A DNA stretch of 64,000 nucleotides from Pseudoalteromonas sp. MSK9-3 (GTDB taxonomy: Bacteria; Pseudomonadota; Gammaproteobacteria; Enterobacterales; Alteromonadaceae): assembly GCF_003590335.1 (NCBI RefSeq), contig NZ_MIET01000013.1:1-64000 (forward strand), read 5' to 3'. Of this stretch, positions 56,008 through 64,000 are shown in pieces; the first letter of the stretch is position 1, and each line of letters opens with the position of its first letter. The translations under genes were made by a program, and so were the position numbers. Under the pieces are notes generated by a model. That model made no database searches. It had not been told where the DNA came from and saw nothing but the letters and a program-made list of their open reading frames with translations.

Positions 56008-57201
56008 ATGCTTGATGTTTTAAAAATGATAGGTAGAACCCGTCCGCTGTTTCATGAGGATGTTTCACAACATAATGATATATTGAATACATTAGTTTCT
56101 AATGCTCGTTTTTTAGTGATAGGTGCTGGTGGTTCAATAGGTCAAGCGGTGACAAAAGAAATATTCAGGCGAAGCCCGTTATGCTTACATGCAGTCGATA
56201 TTAATGAAAATGGCTTAGCCGAACTGGTTAGGGATTTACGTTGTGAACTTGGGTATATTTCTGGTGAATTCAAGACTTTTTCACTCGATATATGCTCTAG
56301 TACATATGATGCGTTTTATTCTCAAAATGGACAGTATGATTACGTATTAAATCTGTCAGCATTGAAACATGTCCGAAGTGAAAGGGACCAATTTACTTTA
56401 ATGAGGATGTTGGAGACAAATGTTCTAGCTACAGAAAAAACGCTACAACAAGCTGTCTCTTCTGGAGTGAAAAAGTATTTTTCCGTTTCTACAGATAAAG
56501 CGACTAACCCAGCTAATTTTATGGGTGCTTCAAAGCTATTAATGGAAAAAGTATTATATGGATATAGTACAGAGCTAGATATTTCAACAGCTCGTTTTGC
56601 TAATGTTGCTTTTTCGAATGGCTCTTTATTAGAAAGTTTTCAGACAAGAATTGAAAAGCGTCAGGTTATAACTGCACCAACAGATATATTAAGGTATTTT
56701 ATTACGCAGGAGGAAGCGGGGTTATTATGCTTAATATCTTGCTTACTTGGAGAGAATAAAGATATTTATTTTCCAAAAAGTAATTCAGAAATAGTGTTGC
56801 AAAGCTTTGTTGATGTAGCTGAAACAGTGATACAGTCACATGGCTTTACTCCATATAGGTGTGACTCAGAAGGTGAGGCTCGCAGTGAAGCCAGAAAATT
56901 GATCGCCTCGGGCTTATGGCCATGTTACTTCTCCCAAAGTGATACTAGTGGTGAAAAGCCTGAGGAAGAGTTTTTTTCTGGGCATGATACGCTTGACTTG
57001 AGTGCTTTCAAGGAGATAGGAATAATCAAGCCTAGCAAAAATGTTGACAATAAAGCCGAGATAATAAGCATAATTGATGAAATTAAACGTCTACAGCGTT
57101 CAGGTGTTTGGTCAAAGTCAGCGATTGAAAATGCTATAGCCCCTATACTCCCGAACTTTACCCACATAGAAAAGTATAATTCATTGGATAATAAAATGTA
57201 G
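56008..57201 (+). CDS. UDP-/NDP-GlcNAc 4,6-dehydratase, LegB-like
   Basis: A 397-residue extended short-chain dehydrogenase. The NAD-binding loop is VIGAGGSIGQAVTKEI. Further motifs are ALKHVRSERD and STDKATNPANFMGASKLLMEK, shared with soluble PglF/CapD-type 4,6-dehydratases, which have no N-terminal membrane part here. This is the first step of legionaminic or related nonulosonic acid synthesis from NDP-GlcNAc. It starts the operon that follows the Maf gene. Distinguishing UDP from GDP substrate is not possible from sequence. Confidence 0.82.
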   Translation: MLDVLKMIGRTRPLFHEDVSQHNDILNTLVSNARFLVIGAGGSIGQAVTKEIFRRSPLCLHAVDINENGLAELVRDLRCELGYISGEFKTFSLDICSSTYDAFYSQNGQYDYVLNLSALKHVRSERDQFTLMRMLETNVLATEKTLQQAVSSGVKKYFSVSTDKATNPANFMGASKLLMEKVLYGYSTELDISTARFANVAFSNGSLLESFQTRIEKRQVITAPTDILRYFITQEEAGLLCLISCLLGENKDIYFPKSNSEIVLQSFVDVAETVIQSHGFTPYRCDSEGEARSEARKLIASGLWPCYFSQSDTSGEKPEEEFFSGHDTLDLSAFKEIGIIKPSKNVDNKAEIISIIDEIKRLQRSGVWSKSAIENAIAPILPNFTHIEKYNSLDNKM

Positions 57202-57209
57202 GAGTCATT

Positions 57210-58358
57210 GTGCTCAATAAGATAAGCCAGTTCATCCAAGGTTACTTTGACACGAAAGAATTTATCCCTCTGCATGAACCAAACTTTAGTTCAACTGAAA
57301 GCCAAATGCTTATAGATTGCCTCGATAGTACATATGTATCGACTGTAGGCGCTAATGTAACTCAATTTGAAAGCGAGATCTGTACTTTTACTCAATCGAA
57401 CTATGCCGTAACGACTAACTCTGGAACATCAGCACTTCATGTTGCATTACTGGTTGCAGGTGTGAAGCGAGACCAGTTTGTAATTACTCAGTCTCTTACA
57501 TTTGTGGCGACTTGTAATGCCCTTAGTTACATTGGCGCAACCCCAATTTTTGTTGATGTTTCGTTGCAATCGCTAAGTTTATGCCCTGTTTCTCTAGAAA
57601 ATTTCTTACTTGAATATGCTTTTGTAAACGAAGATGGAGAATGCATTCATAAAATCGAGAAGAAAAAGATCAGTGCTGTGCTTCCTATGCATACCTTTGG
57701 GCACCCAGCTGACATGAATGGCATACGAAAAGTGTGTAAAAAATGGAATTTAGCAATTGTAGAAGATGCTGCGGAAGGCTTAGGGAGTCAATATAATGGA
57801 CAAGCTCTTGGTACATTTGGTACAGCATCAGCGTTAAGTTTCAATGGTAATAAGGTTATAACGACCGGTGGTGGTGGTGCTTTGTTAACACAAGATACAC
57901 AGGTAGCCAACGCAAGTAGACACCTTATGTCAACCGCTAAGGTGCAACATGAAAGAGAGTTCATCCATGACCAAGTAGGCTTTAACTACAGAATGCCAAA
58001 TATTAATGCGTCGCTAGGCAGAGCACAATTAGGTCGCTTAGATGGCTTTTTAACTGAGAAGCGATTGCTAGCTGATGAGTATCGCTCTTTATTTTTAAAT
58101 AGCGATTATTGCTTTGTTGATGAACCACCAAATTGTAAGTCGAATTTTTGGTTAAACGCTGTTGTTTGTGAGGATAAGTCGCACCGAGATAGGTTATTAG
58201 ACTCTCTTTCGAAAGACAACATAATGGGCAGACCGATATGGAGACCCATGCATTTGTTAGATATGTACGCTGACGCACCGAGTTTGGAATTAAACAATAC
58301 AGAATACTTTGCACAGAGACTAGTGAACTTGCCTAGCTCCGTAAAAAAGAAGCGGTGA
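57210..58358 (+). CDS. PLP-dependent aminotransferase, LegC-like
   Basis: A 382-residue DegT/DnrJ/EryC1-family aminotransferase. The N-terminal NFSSTESQMLIDCLDSTYVSTVG, the active-site TNSGTSALHVAL, VEDAAEGLGS and the PLP-lysine in SFNGNKVITTGGGG are present. It should aminate the 4-keto sugar made by the preceding dehydratase. The C-terminal ending WRPMHLLDMY is typical of the LegC/PglE type. It lies 8 bases after the dehydratase gene, with AGGAG upstream. Confidence 0.85.
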   Translation: MLNKISQFIQGYFDTKEFIPLHEPNFSSTESQMLIDCLDSTYVSTVGANVTQFESEICTFTQSNYAVTTNSGTSALHVALLVAGVKRDQFVITQSLTFVATCNALSYIGATPIFVDVSLQSLSLCPVSLENFLLEYAFVNEDGECIHKIEKKKISAVLPMHTFGHPADMNGIRKVCKKWNLAIVEDAAEGLGSQYNGQALGTFGTASALSFNGNKVITTGGGGALLTQDTQVANASRHLMSTAKVQHEREFIHDQVGFNYRMPNINASLGRAQLGRLDGFLTEKRLLADEYRSLFLNSDYCFVDEPPNCKSNFWLNAVVCEDKSHRDRLLDSLSKDNIMGRPIWRPMHLLDMYADAPSLELNNTEYFAQRLVNLPSSVKKKR

Positions 58359-58362
58359 TATT

Positions 58363-59529
58363 GTGAGAAAAATTGCTATTTTTACCGGAACCCGAGCTGA
58401 ATATGGGTTACTTTATTGGACTTTAAAAGGTCTAAAAGCACATCCGCGGTGTGATTTACAATTATTCGTAGGCGGGATGCACCTATCAAGAGAATTTGGC
58501 TATACCATTGAGCAAATAAAGCAAGATGGCTTTGATGTAACTGGGCAGTTGGAGTTCTTGGTATCTTCAGATACAGCCTTAGGTGTATCGAAATCAATGG
58601 CTTTAGCCATGATGTCTGCTGCCGAACAATTTGTGATACACACCCCTGATATGCTGTTGGTATTGGGTGATAGGTATGAATCCTTAGCGGTCGCACAGGC
58701 TGCAATGCTCGCAAATATTCCAATTGCACATATACATGGAGGCGAGGCCACTGAGGGTCTTATTGATGAAGCTATTCGTCATTCATTGTCAAAAATGTCT
58801 CATTTGCACTTTACTACGACCGAAGTCTATAAAAAGCGGGTGGAGCAACTTGGTGAGCAGCCGAATCGGGTTTTTAATGTCGGTGCTCCTGGCATTGATA
58901 ATTTATTAAAATTAAATTTACTTTCAAAGAAATCGTTAGAAAAGGAACTCGACTTTAAGTTGGGAGAACAGTTCTTTTTAGTAACTTACCACCCTTTAAC
59001 TTTAGATAAAGAAAGCTCACTTCAAGCATTGGAAAACCTGCTATTAGCTTTTGGTGCCTTCCCTCATTATCAGCTTGTTATTACCTATCCAAATGCGGAT
59101 ACATTTGGCAGGGTGCTGATAGATAAGCTACAAGAGTTTGCAAAAAGCCAAACAACCAGAGTATTGTTAACACAGTCATTAGGTCAGTTGAAATATTTAT
59201 CACTTATGAAAGTGTGTGACGCGGTTGTTGGTAATTCATCGAGTGGCATATTGGAAGCGCCATCTTGCAAAGTTGCAACCGTCAATATTGGTGCTAGGCA
59301 GTTAGGCCGAGTTGCTGCTAAATCAGTTATTCAAAGTGGTGGATCTGTAGAGGAAATAGTACAAGCTCTGAAAACAGCGATTAGCTTAGAGCATAAGGAG
59401 GTGTGTATGTCGGTTATTAGCCCCTATGGCACTGGTGGAGCGTCGGATAAAATAGTGCATGAAGTTATGAATCAGTCACTTGAAGATATATTATTAAAAA
59501 GGTTCAATGACTTTGGTGGTGAGTCATGA
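58363..59529 (+). CDS. UDP-sugar hydrolysing 2-epimerase, LegG/NeuC-like
   Basis: A 388-residue member of the hydrolysing UDP-GlcNAc 2-epimerase family. Motifs include TGTRAEYGLLYWTLKGL at the start, LVLGDRYESLAVAQAAMLANIPIAHIHGGEATEG, VGAPGIDN, VTYHPLTLDKE and GNSSSGILEAPS. In the legionaminic pathway LegG releases the NDP group and inverts C2, giving the 6-deoxy-ManNAc derivative used by the synthase. The start is GTG. It overlaps the next gene by 4 bases (ATGA). Confidence 0.88.
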   Translation: MRKIAIFTGTRAEYGLLYWTLKGLKAHPRCDLQLFVGGMHLSREFGYTIEQIKQDGFDVTGQLEFLVSSDTALGVSKSMALAMMSAAEQFVIHTPDMLLVLGDRYESLAVAQAAMLANIPIAHIHGGEATEGLIDEAIRHSLSKMSHLHFTTTEVYKKRVEQLGEQPNRVFNVGAPGIDNLLKLNLLSKKSLEKELDFKLGEQFFLVTYHPLTLDKESSLQALENLLLAFGAFPHYQLVITYPNADTFGRVLIDKLQEFAKSQTTRVLLTQSLGQLKYLSLMKVCDAVVGNSSSGILEAPSCKVATVNIGARQLGRVAAKSVIQSGGSVEEIVQALKTAISLEHKEVCMSVISPYGTGGASDKIVHEVMNQSLEDILLKRFNDFGGES

Positions 59530-60416
59530 ACGTAGCATTTATCGGTTGTGTAGAAACCAGTCATGCAGCATTCAAACAATTGTTAAAGCACCATGTGGAA
59601 GGTAAGATTAAGCTGGTTGCATTGATCACCAAATCTAAATCAGTGTTTAACTCAGACTATGCAAGTTTGGCTGAATTAGCGCTAGAACTTGGTATTGAGA
59701 CAACCTTTTTTATAAATGATACCGATTACGAAAAAGCCTTATTGGATAAACATATTGATATATTATTTTGTATTGGCTGGAGTCATATAATACCTAGTAA
59801 AATACTCCATCACGTGAAAAAAGCGGCAATAGGTTTCCATCCGGCAAAGCTACCTCGTAATCGTGGGCGCCACCCTTTAATTTGGGCATTGGCCTTGGGG
59901 TTGACAGAAACTGCCTCGAGCTTTTTTTTAATGGAGGAAAATGTTGATAGTGGCGCGCTAGTGGATCAGGAGACAATCGAAATATTTGATACGGATTATG
60001 CTCGAGATTTATATAATAAAGTGCTTTTGGTAATCCCTCAACAGATATCAAAAATAGTCAAAGGCTATCATGACAACTCAATCGAGCCTCAACCTCAAGT
60101 AGAAACTGGCTCTAATTATTGGCGCAAACGGTCAGCGATTGATGGTGCAATTGATTGGAGAATGCATGCTAACGATATTTACAACTTAATTAGAGCTTTG
60201 TCTTCGCCATATCCTGGGGCTACATTTTTAAAGGGCGGCGAAACCTATACTGTAACTTGTGCGACTCATCACAACGAAATGGTAGCATTAAACTTCGAAC
60301 CGGGGAAAATACTAAGCACAACCCGTACCAAGGTACATGTAAAGTGTTCAGGTACATCGAGTCTTTGGTTAGAAAATATAGATGGCTCAAAATTCATAAC
60401 CGGAGAGTACATATGA
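59526..60416 (+). CDS. Formyltransferase-fold protein with altered active site (copy 1)
   Basis: A 296-residue protein of the methionyl-tRNA/sugar formyltransferase fold. The active-site loop reads AIGFHPAKLPRNRGRHP; the Asn of the usual N-x-H triad is replaced by Gly (about position 103), while His 105 and the Asp in ENVDSGAL (about 142) remain. The C-terminal domain IDGAIDWRMHANDIYNLIRALSSPYPGA matches sugar formyltransferases. It probably acts on an amino-sugar intermediate; whether it formylates is open. It overlaps the PIG-L gene by ATGA. Confidence 0.75.
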   Translation: MNVAFIGCVETSHAAFKQLLKHHVEGKIKLVALITKSKSVFNSDYASLAELALELGIETTFFINDTDYEKALLDKHIDILFCIGWSHIIPSKILHHVKKAAIGFHPAKLPRNRGRHPLIWALALGLTETASSFFLMEENVDSGALVDQETIEIFDTDYARDLYNKVLLVIPQQISKIVKGYHDNSIEPQPQVETGSNYWRKRSAIDGAIDWRMHANDIYNLIRALSSPYPGATFLKGGETYTVTCATHHNEMVALNFEPGKILSTTRTKVHVKCSGTSSLWLENIDGSKFITGEYI

Positions 60417-61081
60417 GTATTGTGGCAGTTATTGCGCCACACCCTGATGATGAAACATTAGGGTGTGGAGGGACTATATTGAAACACCTTGCTGCTGGTG
60501 ACGAAGTTCATTGGATTATTGTTACACAAATTAACGAAGAAATTGGTTTTTCAAAAGACCGCATAAGCGCGAGAAAATGTGAAATAAAGCAAGTGGCTGA
60601 TGCGTATAAAATGACGTCTTATTTGTGGCTAGAGCATGTGGCTACTACTTTGTCATCAGATACATTAGGAGATCTAATTGGTGATTTATCTGAGGTGATT
60701 AATCGGCTAAAGCCCGATCAGCTTTATGTCCCATACCCTGGCGATGTTCATTCAGACCATGGTGTGGTGTTTAATGCCGTGTCGGCATGTTCAAAGTCGT
60801 TCAGATACCCGTTTATCAAAAAAATATGCTGCTATGAAACCCTATCTGAAACTGAGTTTGCGATAAACCCTATGAACCCTGTATTTAAGCCAAACTTATT
60901 CGTAGATATTTCGGAGCACGTAGAGCGAAAAGTCGAAATCATGCAGTATTACAAAGGTGAGATCCAGCCCGCACCATTCCCCCGTAGTGAAGAAAATATT
61001 CGCGCATTAGCACGTTATAGAGGTGCAGTAGCTGGGTGCGACATGGCCGAAGCGTTTATGATACTAAAAGAGGTAATATGA
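60413..61081 (+). CDS. PIG-L family deacetylase
   Basis: A 222-residue LmbE/PIG-L-type N-deacetylase. Zinc ligands are seen in the N-terminal APHPDDETLGCGG (His 10, Asp 13) and in HSDHGVVFNAV (about 112-115). These enzymes remove acetyl groups from GlcNAc-type sugars. The ATG at 60413 overlaps the previous stop. Its place beside formyltransferases suggests that an N-acetyl group is removed and then replaced. Substrate not determined. Confidence 0.85.
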   Translation: MSIVAVIAPHPDDETLGCGGTILKHLAAGDEVHWIIVTQINEEIGFSKDRISARKCEIKQVADAYKMTSYLWLEHVATTLSSDTLGDLIGDLSEVINRLKPDQLYVPYPGDVHSDHGVVFNAVSACSKSFRYPFIKKICCYETLSETEFAINPMNPVFKPNLFVDISEHVERKVEIMQYYKGEIQPAPFPRSEENIRALARYRGAVAGCDMAEAFMILKEVI

Positions 61082-62151
61082 ATCAGAAAGTTACAATCAT
61101 TGCTGAGGCTGGAGTAAACCATAATGGCGATATTGCTCTTGCTTACAAATTAATAGATGCAGCAGTTGAAGCTGGTGCTGATATTGTAAAGTTTCAAACT
61201 TTTAAAGCAGAACAGTTGGTCACCCGAGAAGCGCGGCAATGTGAATACCAAACGGTCAATACGGAGATTAAAGAGTCTCAATTTGCTATGTTAAAACGGC
61301 TTGAGCTACCTTATGAGCATCACGGCCCGCTTATTTCGTATTGCGCTAAAAAAGGGATACAGTTTTTATCTACCGCGTTTGATGAACAAAGTCTAAGCTT
61401 TTTGGTAAATGAATTAGGGCTTTCTACATTGAAGGTCCCGTCGGGTGAGATAACCAATGGCCCGTTTTTATTGGCTCACGCAAAGACGGGGGCTGATATT
61501 ATTTTATCAACGGGAATGTCGACATTAGCAGATATAGAGTTAGCTTTGGCTGTGCTTGCATTTGGTTTTACTACGCCAGAAAAAGAGTGCTCCATTGCTG
61601 CGTGCCAGAGCGCTTATGCGTCCGAGGCTGGGCAGAAAGCTTTAAGGCAAAAAGTGACTTTGTTGCATTGTACGTCAGACTATCCTGCAAAGTTGGAAGA
61701 TATTAACCTAAAAGCTATGAATACAATGGCTGATGCATTTGGGGTTCCCGTTGGCTACTCAGATCATTCTGAAGGTGTCGCGGTCGCACTGGCGGCTGTT
61801 GCTCGCGGTGGTGTCGTTATTGAAAAGCACTTTACGTTGGATAAGAAATTACCAGGCCCAGATCATAAAGCCTCTCTTGAGCCCAAAGAGTTAGACTATA
61901 TGGTAGCTAATATTCGCTCTGTTGAGCGGGCGTTAGGTAGTAGGATTAAGACGTTTACTGAGTCTGAGGTTGAAAACCGCTCTATTGTCAGAAAGAACTT
62001 AGTGACGACACGAGCTGTAGAAGCGGGTGAACTCTGGCAGCCAGATATGATTACGGCTAAACGTTCAGGTTCGGGTCGCTCACCAATGGAGTATTGGTCT
62101 CTTATTGGTAGCTCTGTTGTGACAGATCTTGATGAAGAGCAGGAAATATAG
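61078..62151 (+). CDS. N-acetylneuraminate/legionaminate synthase family protein, LegI-like
   Basis: A 357-residue NeuB-type synthase that condenses PEP with a 6-carbon sugar to form the 9-carbon acid. N-terminal IIAEAGVNHNGDIALAYKLIDAA, KFQTFKAEQL, LKVPSGEITNGPFL, STGMSTLADIE, LLHCTSDYPAKLEDINLKAM, GYSDHSEGVAVALAAVARGGVVIEKHFTLDKKLPGPDHKASLEP, and a C-terminal SAF domain (RSIVRKNLVTTRAVEAGELWQPDMITAKRSG) are all present. AAGAGG lies before the ATG. It overlaps the PIG-L stop. Confidence 0.92.
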   Translation: MNQKVTIIAEAGVNHNGDIALAYKLIDAAVEAGADIVKFQTFKAEQLVTREARQCEYQTVNTEIKESQFAMLKRLELPYEHHGPLISYCAKKGIQFLSTAFDEQSLSFLVNELGLSTLKVPSGEITNGPFLLAHAKTGADIILSTGMSTLADIELALAVLAFGFTTPEKECSIAACQSAYASEAGQKALRQKVTLLHCTSDYPAKLEDINLKAMNTMADAFGVPVGYSDHSEGVAVALAAVARGGVVIEKHFTLDKKLPGPDHKASLEPKELDYMVANIRSVERALGSRIKTFTESEVENRSIVRKNLVTTRAVEAGELWQPDMITAKRSGSGRSPMEYWSLIGSSVVTDLDEEQEI

Positions 62152-63074
62152 TGAAAATCGGTTATTTTGCAGATGGACCTTGGGCTCACAAAGCGTTAGA
62201 GAAAATAGTAACTGATAGTTGCTTTGAAATAGTGTTCATTGTACCTAGATTTGATACTCAAGATCCCATATTGAAAGAGTGGGCAAACAAACTAGGTGTA
62301 CCATTCTTACTGGCTGAGAATGTTAATTCAGAGCAGTTTATTGGTGTGATTAACCAGTTTGGTGCCGAACTTTTGGTTTCTATGTCGTTCAATCAAATAT
62401 TAAAAACGCCTATTCTTTGTATGGCACCTAAAGGTTTTATTAACTGTCACGCAGGGGCATTGCCATTTTATCGAGGGCGAAACCCTTTAAATTGGGTACT
62501 GATAAATGGAGAAAGTGAATTTGGGATCACCGTGCATTATATTGACGAAGGCATTGATACCGGCGATATCATTGAGCAACAGAAGTTCCCGATAGAAGGT
62601 GTCGACAATTATAGTACTTTGTTGTCTAAAGCCATTAATTCGTGCGCAGATGTACTATATTCAGCGTTAAAAAAATTGGCTACAAATACCGTTGAACGAA
62701 TACGGCAGCAAGATATACATCCTATTGGCACCTATTTTTGCCAACGTGTTATCGGGGATGAAGAGTTAACATTCAATCAATCAGCTGTGAGAGTCCATAA
62801 CTTTATCAGAGCGATTACGTTGCCAGGCCCCGGTGCTCGTTGTTTTCATGGTGATCAAGAATATGCAATTTTGAGTAGTGAGCTTATTTTAGGTGCACCT
62901 GAATACATTGCAACAATAGGTGAGGTGACTGCTCGTAATTCAAAAGGGTGTGTAGTTAAAGTAGCAGATAGTTCAATACTAATTACGCAAATGAGTGAAG
63001 TATTTGATGGAAAAGTAGCTGAAAAATTTACGCCTGATTTTCGGGTTGGAACGCGTTTCAAGGTTGGAAAATGA
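62151..63074 (+). CDS. Formyltransferase (copy 2) with complete active site
   Basis: A 307-residue formyltransferase-fold protein. The loop reads FINCHAGALPFYRGRNP, with the N-x-H pair at about 98 and 100 and the Asp in DEGIDTGDI near 133-136, so the catalytic triad is complete. The C-terminal part has the FNQSAVRVHNFIRAITLPGPGA block seen in sugar N-formyltransferases. It starts with GTG, overlapping the synthase stop by one base. It is paralogous in fold to copy 1, but the two differ clearly. Expected donor: 10-formyl-tetrahydrofolate. Confidence 0.8.
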   Translation: MKIGYFADGPWAHKALEKIVTDSCFEIVFIVPRFDTQDPILKEWANKLGVPFLLAENVNSEQFIGVINQFGAELLVSMSFNQILKTPILCMAPKGFINCHAGALPFYRGRNPLNWVLINGESEFGITVHYIDEGIDTGDIIEQQKFPIEGVDNYSTLLSKAINSCADVLYSALKKLATNTVERIRQQDIHPIGTYFCQRVIGDEELTFNQSAVRVHNFIRAITLPGPGARCFHGDQEYAILSSELILGAPEYIATIGEVTARNSKGCVVKVADSSILITQMSEVFDGKVAEKFTPDFRVGTRFKVGK

Positions 63075-63775
63075 AACCAGCGAGTAAAGTGCTCGCGGTG
63101 GTAACTGCGAGAAAAGGAAGTAAGCGACTTCGAAATAAAAACCTTAAACCGCTACTTTCAAAGCCATTATTACACTGGACTTTAAAAGCCGGGGTAGAGA
63201 GTAGTACGATAACAACCTGTCTTTTGAGTACTGATTGCGAGGAAATGCGCACTTTAGGACAATCTATGGGCGCGCAAGTGCCATTTTTGAGGCCTGCGCA
63301 TTTAGCGTCGGATACCGCTAAGTCAATAGATGTTGTTCTTCATTCGCTTGATTATTTCGAATCTCAAGGAGAGCAATTTGACTACGTTATTTTGCTACAG
63401 CCAACATCACCGTTAAGGACGTCTAAACATATCGATGAGGCTTTTTTTCAGATGATTGGTAGTGGTAGTGAAGGCATCATTTCTGTTTGTGAGGTTGAGC
63501 ATTCGCCAATTTGGTCGGGACAGCTTGGTCAAGATAAAGACATGTCTCAGTTTTTAAATATGGACTTTGTTAATGCTAGGAGCCAAGATTTACCTCCTTA
63601 TTTTCGGCTCAATGGTGCAATCTACATAGCTAAAGTGGCTGCTATACGAGAACAGAAGAGTTTTTTTCTGGGGCAAAACTTACAGGCATACATTATGTCT
63701 CAACGAGAATCGATAGATATCGATTCTGAATTAGATTTTAAATTTGCACAGTTACTGATGGAAGAAGCACGTTGA
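63071..63775 (+). CDS. CMP-nonulosonate cytidylyltransferase (NeuA/LegF-like)
   Basis: A 234-residue acylneuraminate cytidylyltransferase. The nucleotide-binding motif VVTARKGSKRLRNKN, followed by LSTDCEEM and ILLQPTSPLRTSKHIDEA, identifies the family. It activates the nonulosonic acid to its CMP form, the donor used by Maf-type transferases. It overlaps the previous gene by ATGA and the next by a few bases. Confidence 0.9.
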   Translation: MKPASKVLAVVTARKGSKRLRNKNLKPLLSKPLLHWTLKAGVESSTITTCLLSTDCEEMRTLGQSMGAQVPFLRPAHLASDTAKSIDVVLHSLDYFESQGEQFDYVILLQPTSPLRTSKHIDEAFFQMIGSGSEGIISVCEVEHSPIWSGQLGQDKDMSQFLNMDFVNARSQDLPPYFRLNGAIYIAKVAAIREQKSFFLGQNLQAYIMSQRESIDIDSELDFKFAQLLMEEAR

Positions 63776-64000
63776 ATTATAGAATATTAATTGTTGGATG
63801 TGGGGAAATAGGCGCACGTCACTTACAAGGTGTGCTCAAAAGTAGTTTACCTTTGAGTATTGATGTAGTCGATATTGACAAAGAGTCATTAACTAAAGCT
63901 CGAAAGTTGGCAGATGAAGTAACGCCTGGCAATGGTCAAACGCAAGTACATTATAAAGTAGTGTTACCAGAAGGGCAGGATTATAGCGTTGCAATTATCG
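63772..64000 (+). CDS. Gfo/Idh/MocA-like oxidoreductase, N-terminal part (cut by window end)
   Basis: From a TTG start overlapping the previous stop, the frame reads NYRILIVGCGEIGARHLQGVL, a Rossmann-type NAD(P)-binding start, and VVDIDKESL after the second strand. It continues past the right edge without a stop. This fits Gfo/Idh/MocA-type sugar oxidoreductases, which occur in nonulosonic acid and related operons. Only ~76 residues are visible, so the assignment is limited. Confidence 0.65.
   Translation, partial: MNYRILIVGCGEIGARHLQGVLKSSLPLSIDVVDIDKESLTKARKLADEVTPGNGQTQVHYKVVLPEGQDYSVAII

Overview
The window is an AT-rich chromosomal segment of a marine, motile gammaproteobacterium. A Pseudoalteromonas-like (Alteromonadales) organism fits best. 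I infer this from the gene order barA/rlmD-relA-mazG-pyrG-eno, the block mutH/rppH-ptsP-lgt-thyA, a polar-flagellum layout with FlgO/FlgP/FlgT, CheV-CheR ahead of flgB and several flagellins, and a sialic-acid-like sugar operon next to them. No database search was possible.

Layout. 1-577: the 3' end of an IS3-family element. 654-11100: housekeeping genes (BarA sensor kinase, RlmD, RelA, MazG, PyrG, enolase). 11104-12845: MutH, then a ~1.07-kb gene-poor gap holding a cluster of DnaA boxes that resembles DARS2 by position and arrangement. 12846-19089: rppH, ptsP, a TauE/SafE permease, lgt, thyA, galU. 19147-25527: an unusual chaperone-usher locus (two DUF4402-type pilin-like proteins, chaperone, usher) in which the two flanking lipoproteins and the usher C-terminus all end in SPOR-like domains with a shared C-x9-C motif. 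25587-27518: three tandem FlgO-family lipoproteins. 27572-30215: a Fur box, a TonB-dependent receptor and a thioredoxin-like protein. 30320-31132: tRNA-Arg(CCU) and a peroxiredoxin-glutaredoxin fusion.

31251-53876 is a flagellar island: flgT and flgP (divergent), flgN-flgM-flgA, cheV-cheR, flgBCDE, flgFGHI, flgJKL, three flagellins, flaG, fliD, fliS and a fliT-like gene. By eye I can place sigma-54 promoters (GG-N10-GC) before flgT, flgP, flgA, flgB, flgF, flgJ, the second flagellin and probably the flgO cluster. FliA (sigma-28) promoters lie before flgM and flagellins 1 and 3. Several sigma-54 promoters sit directly behind an intrinsic terminator, so the island is divided into separately transcribed modules. 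A structured ~190-nt region rich in GGA motifs separates flagellins 1 and 2.

53833-64000 carries a Maf-type (DUF115) flagellin glycosylation factor. It is followed by a tightly packed operon resembling legionaminic-acid biosynthesis: dehydratase, aminotransferase, hydrolysing 2-epimerase, formyltransferase-like protein, PIG-L deacetylase, NeuB-type synthase, second formyltransferase, CMP-sugar synthetase and a truncated oxidoreductase. The deacetylase and two formyltransferase-fold proteins suggest that flagellin carries a modified, probably N-formylated, nonulosonic acid.
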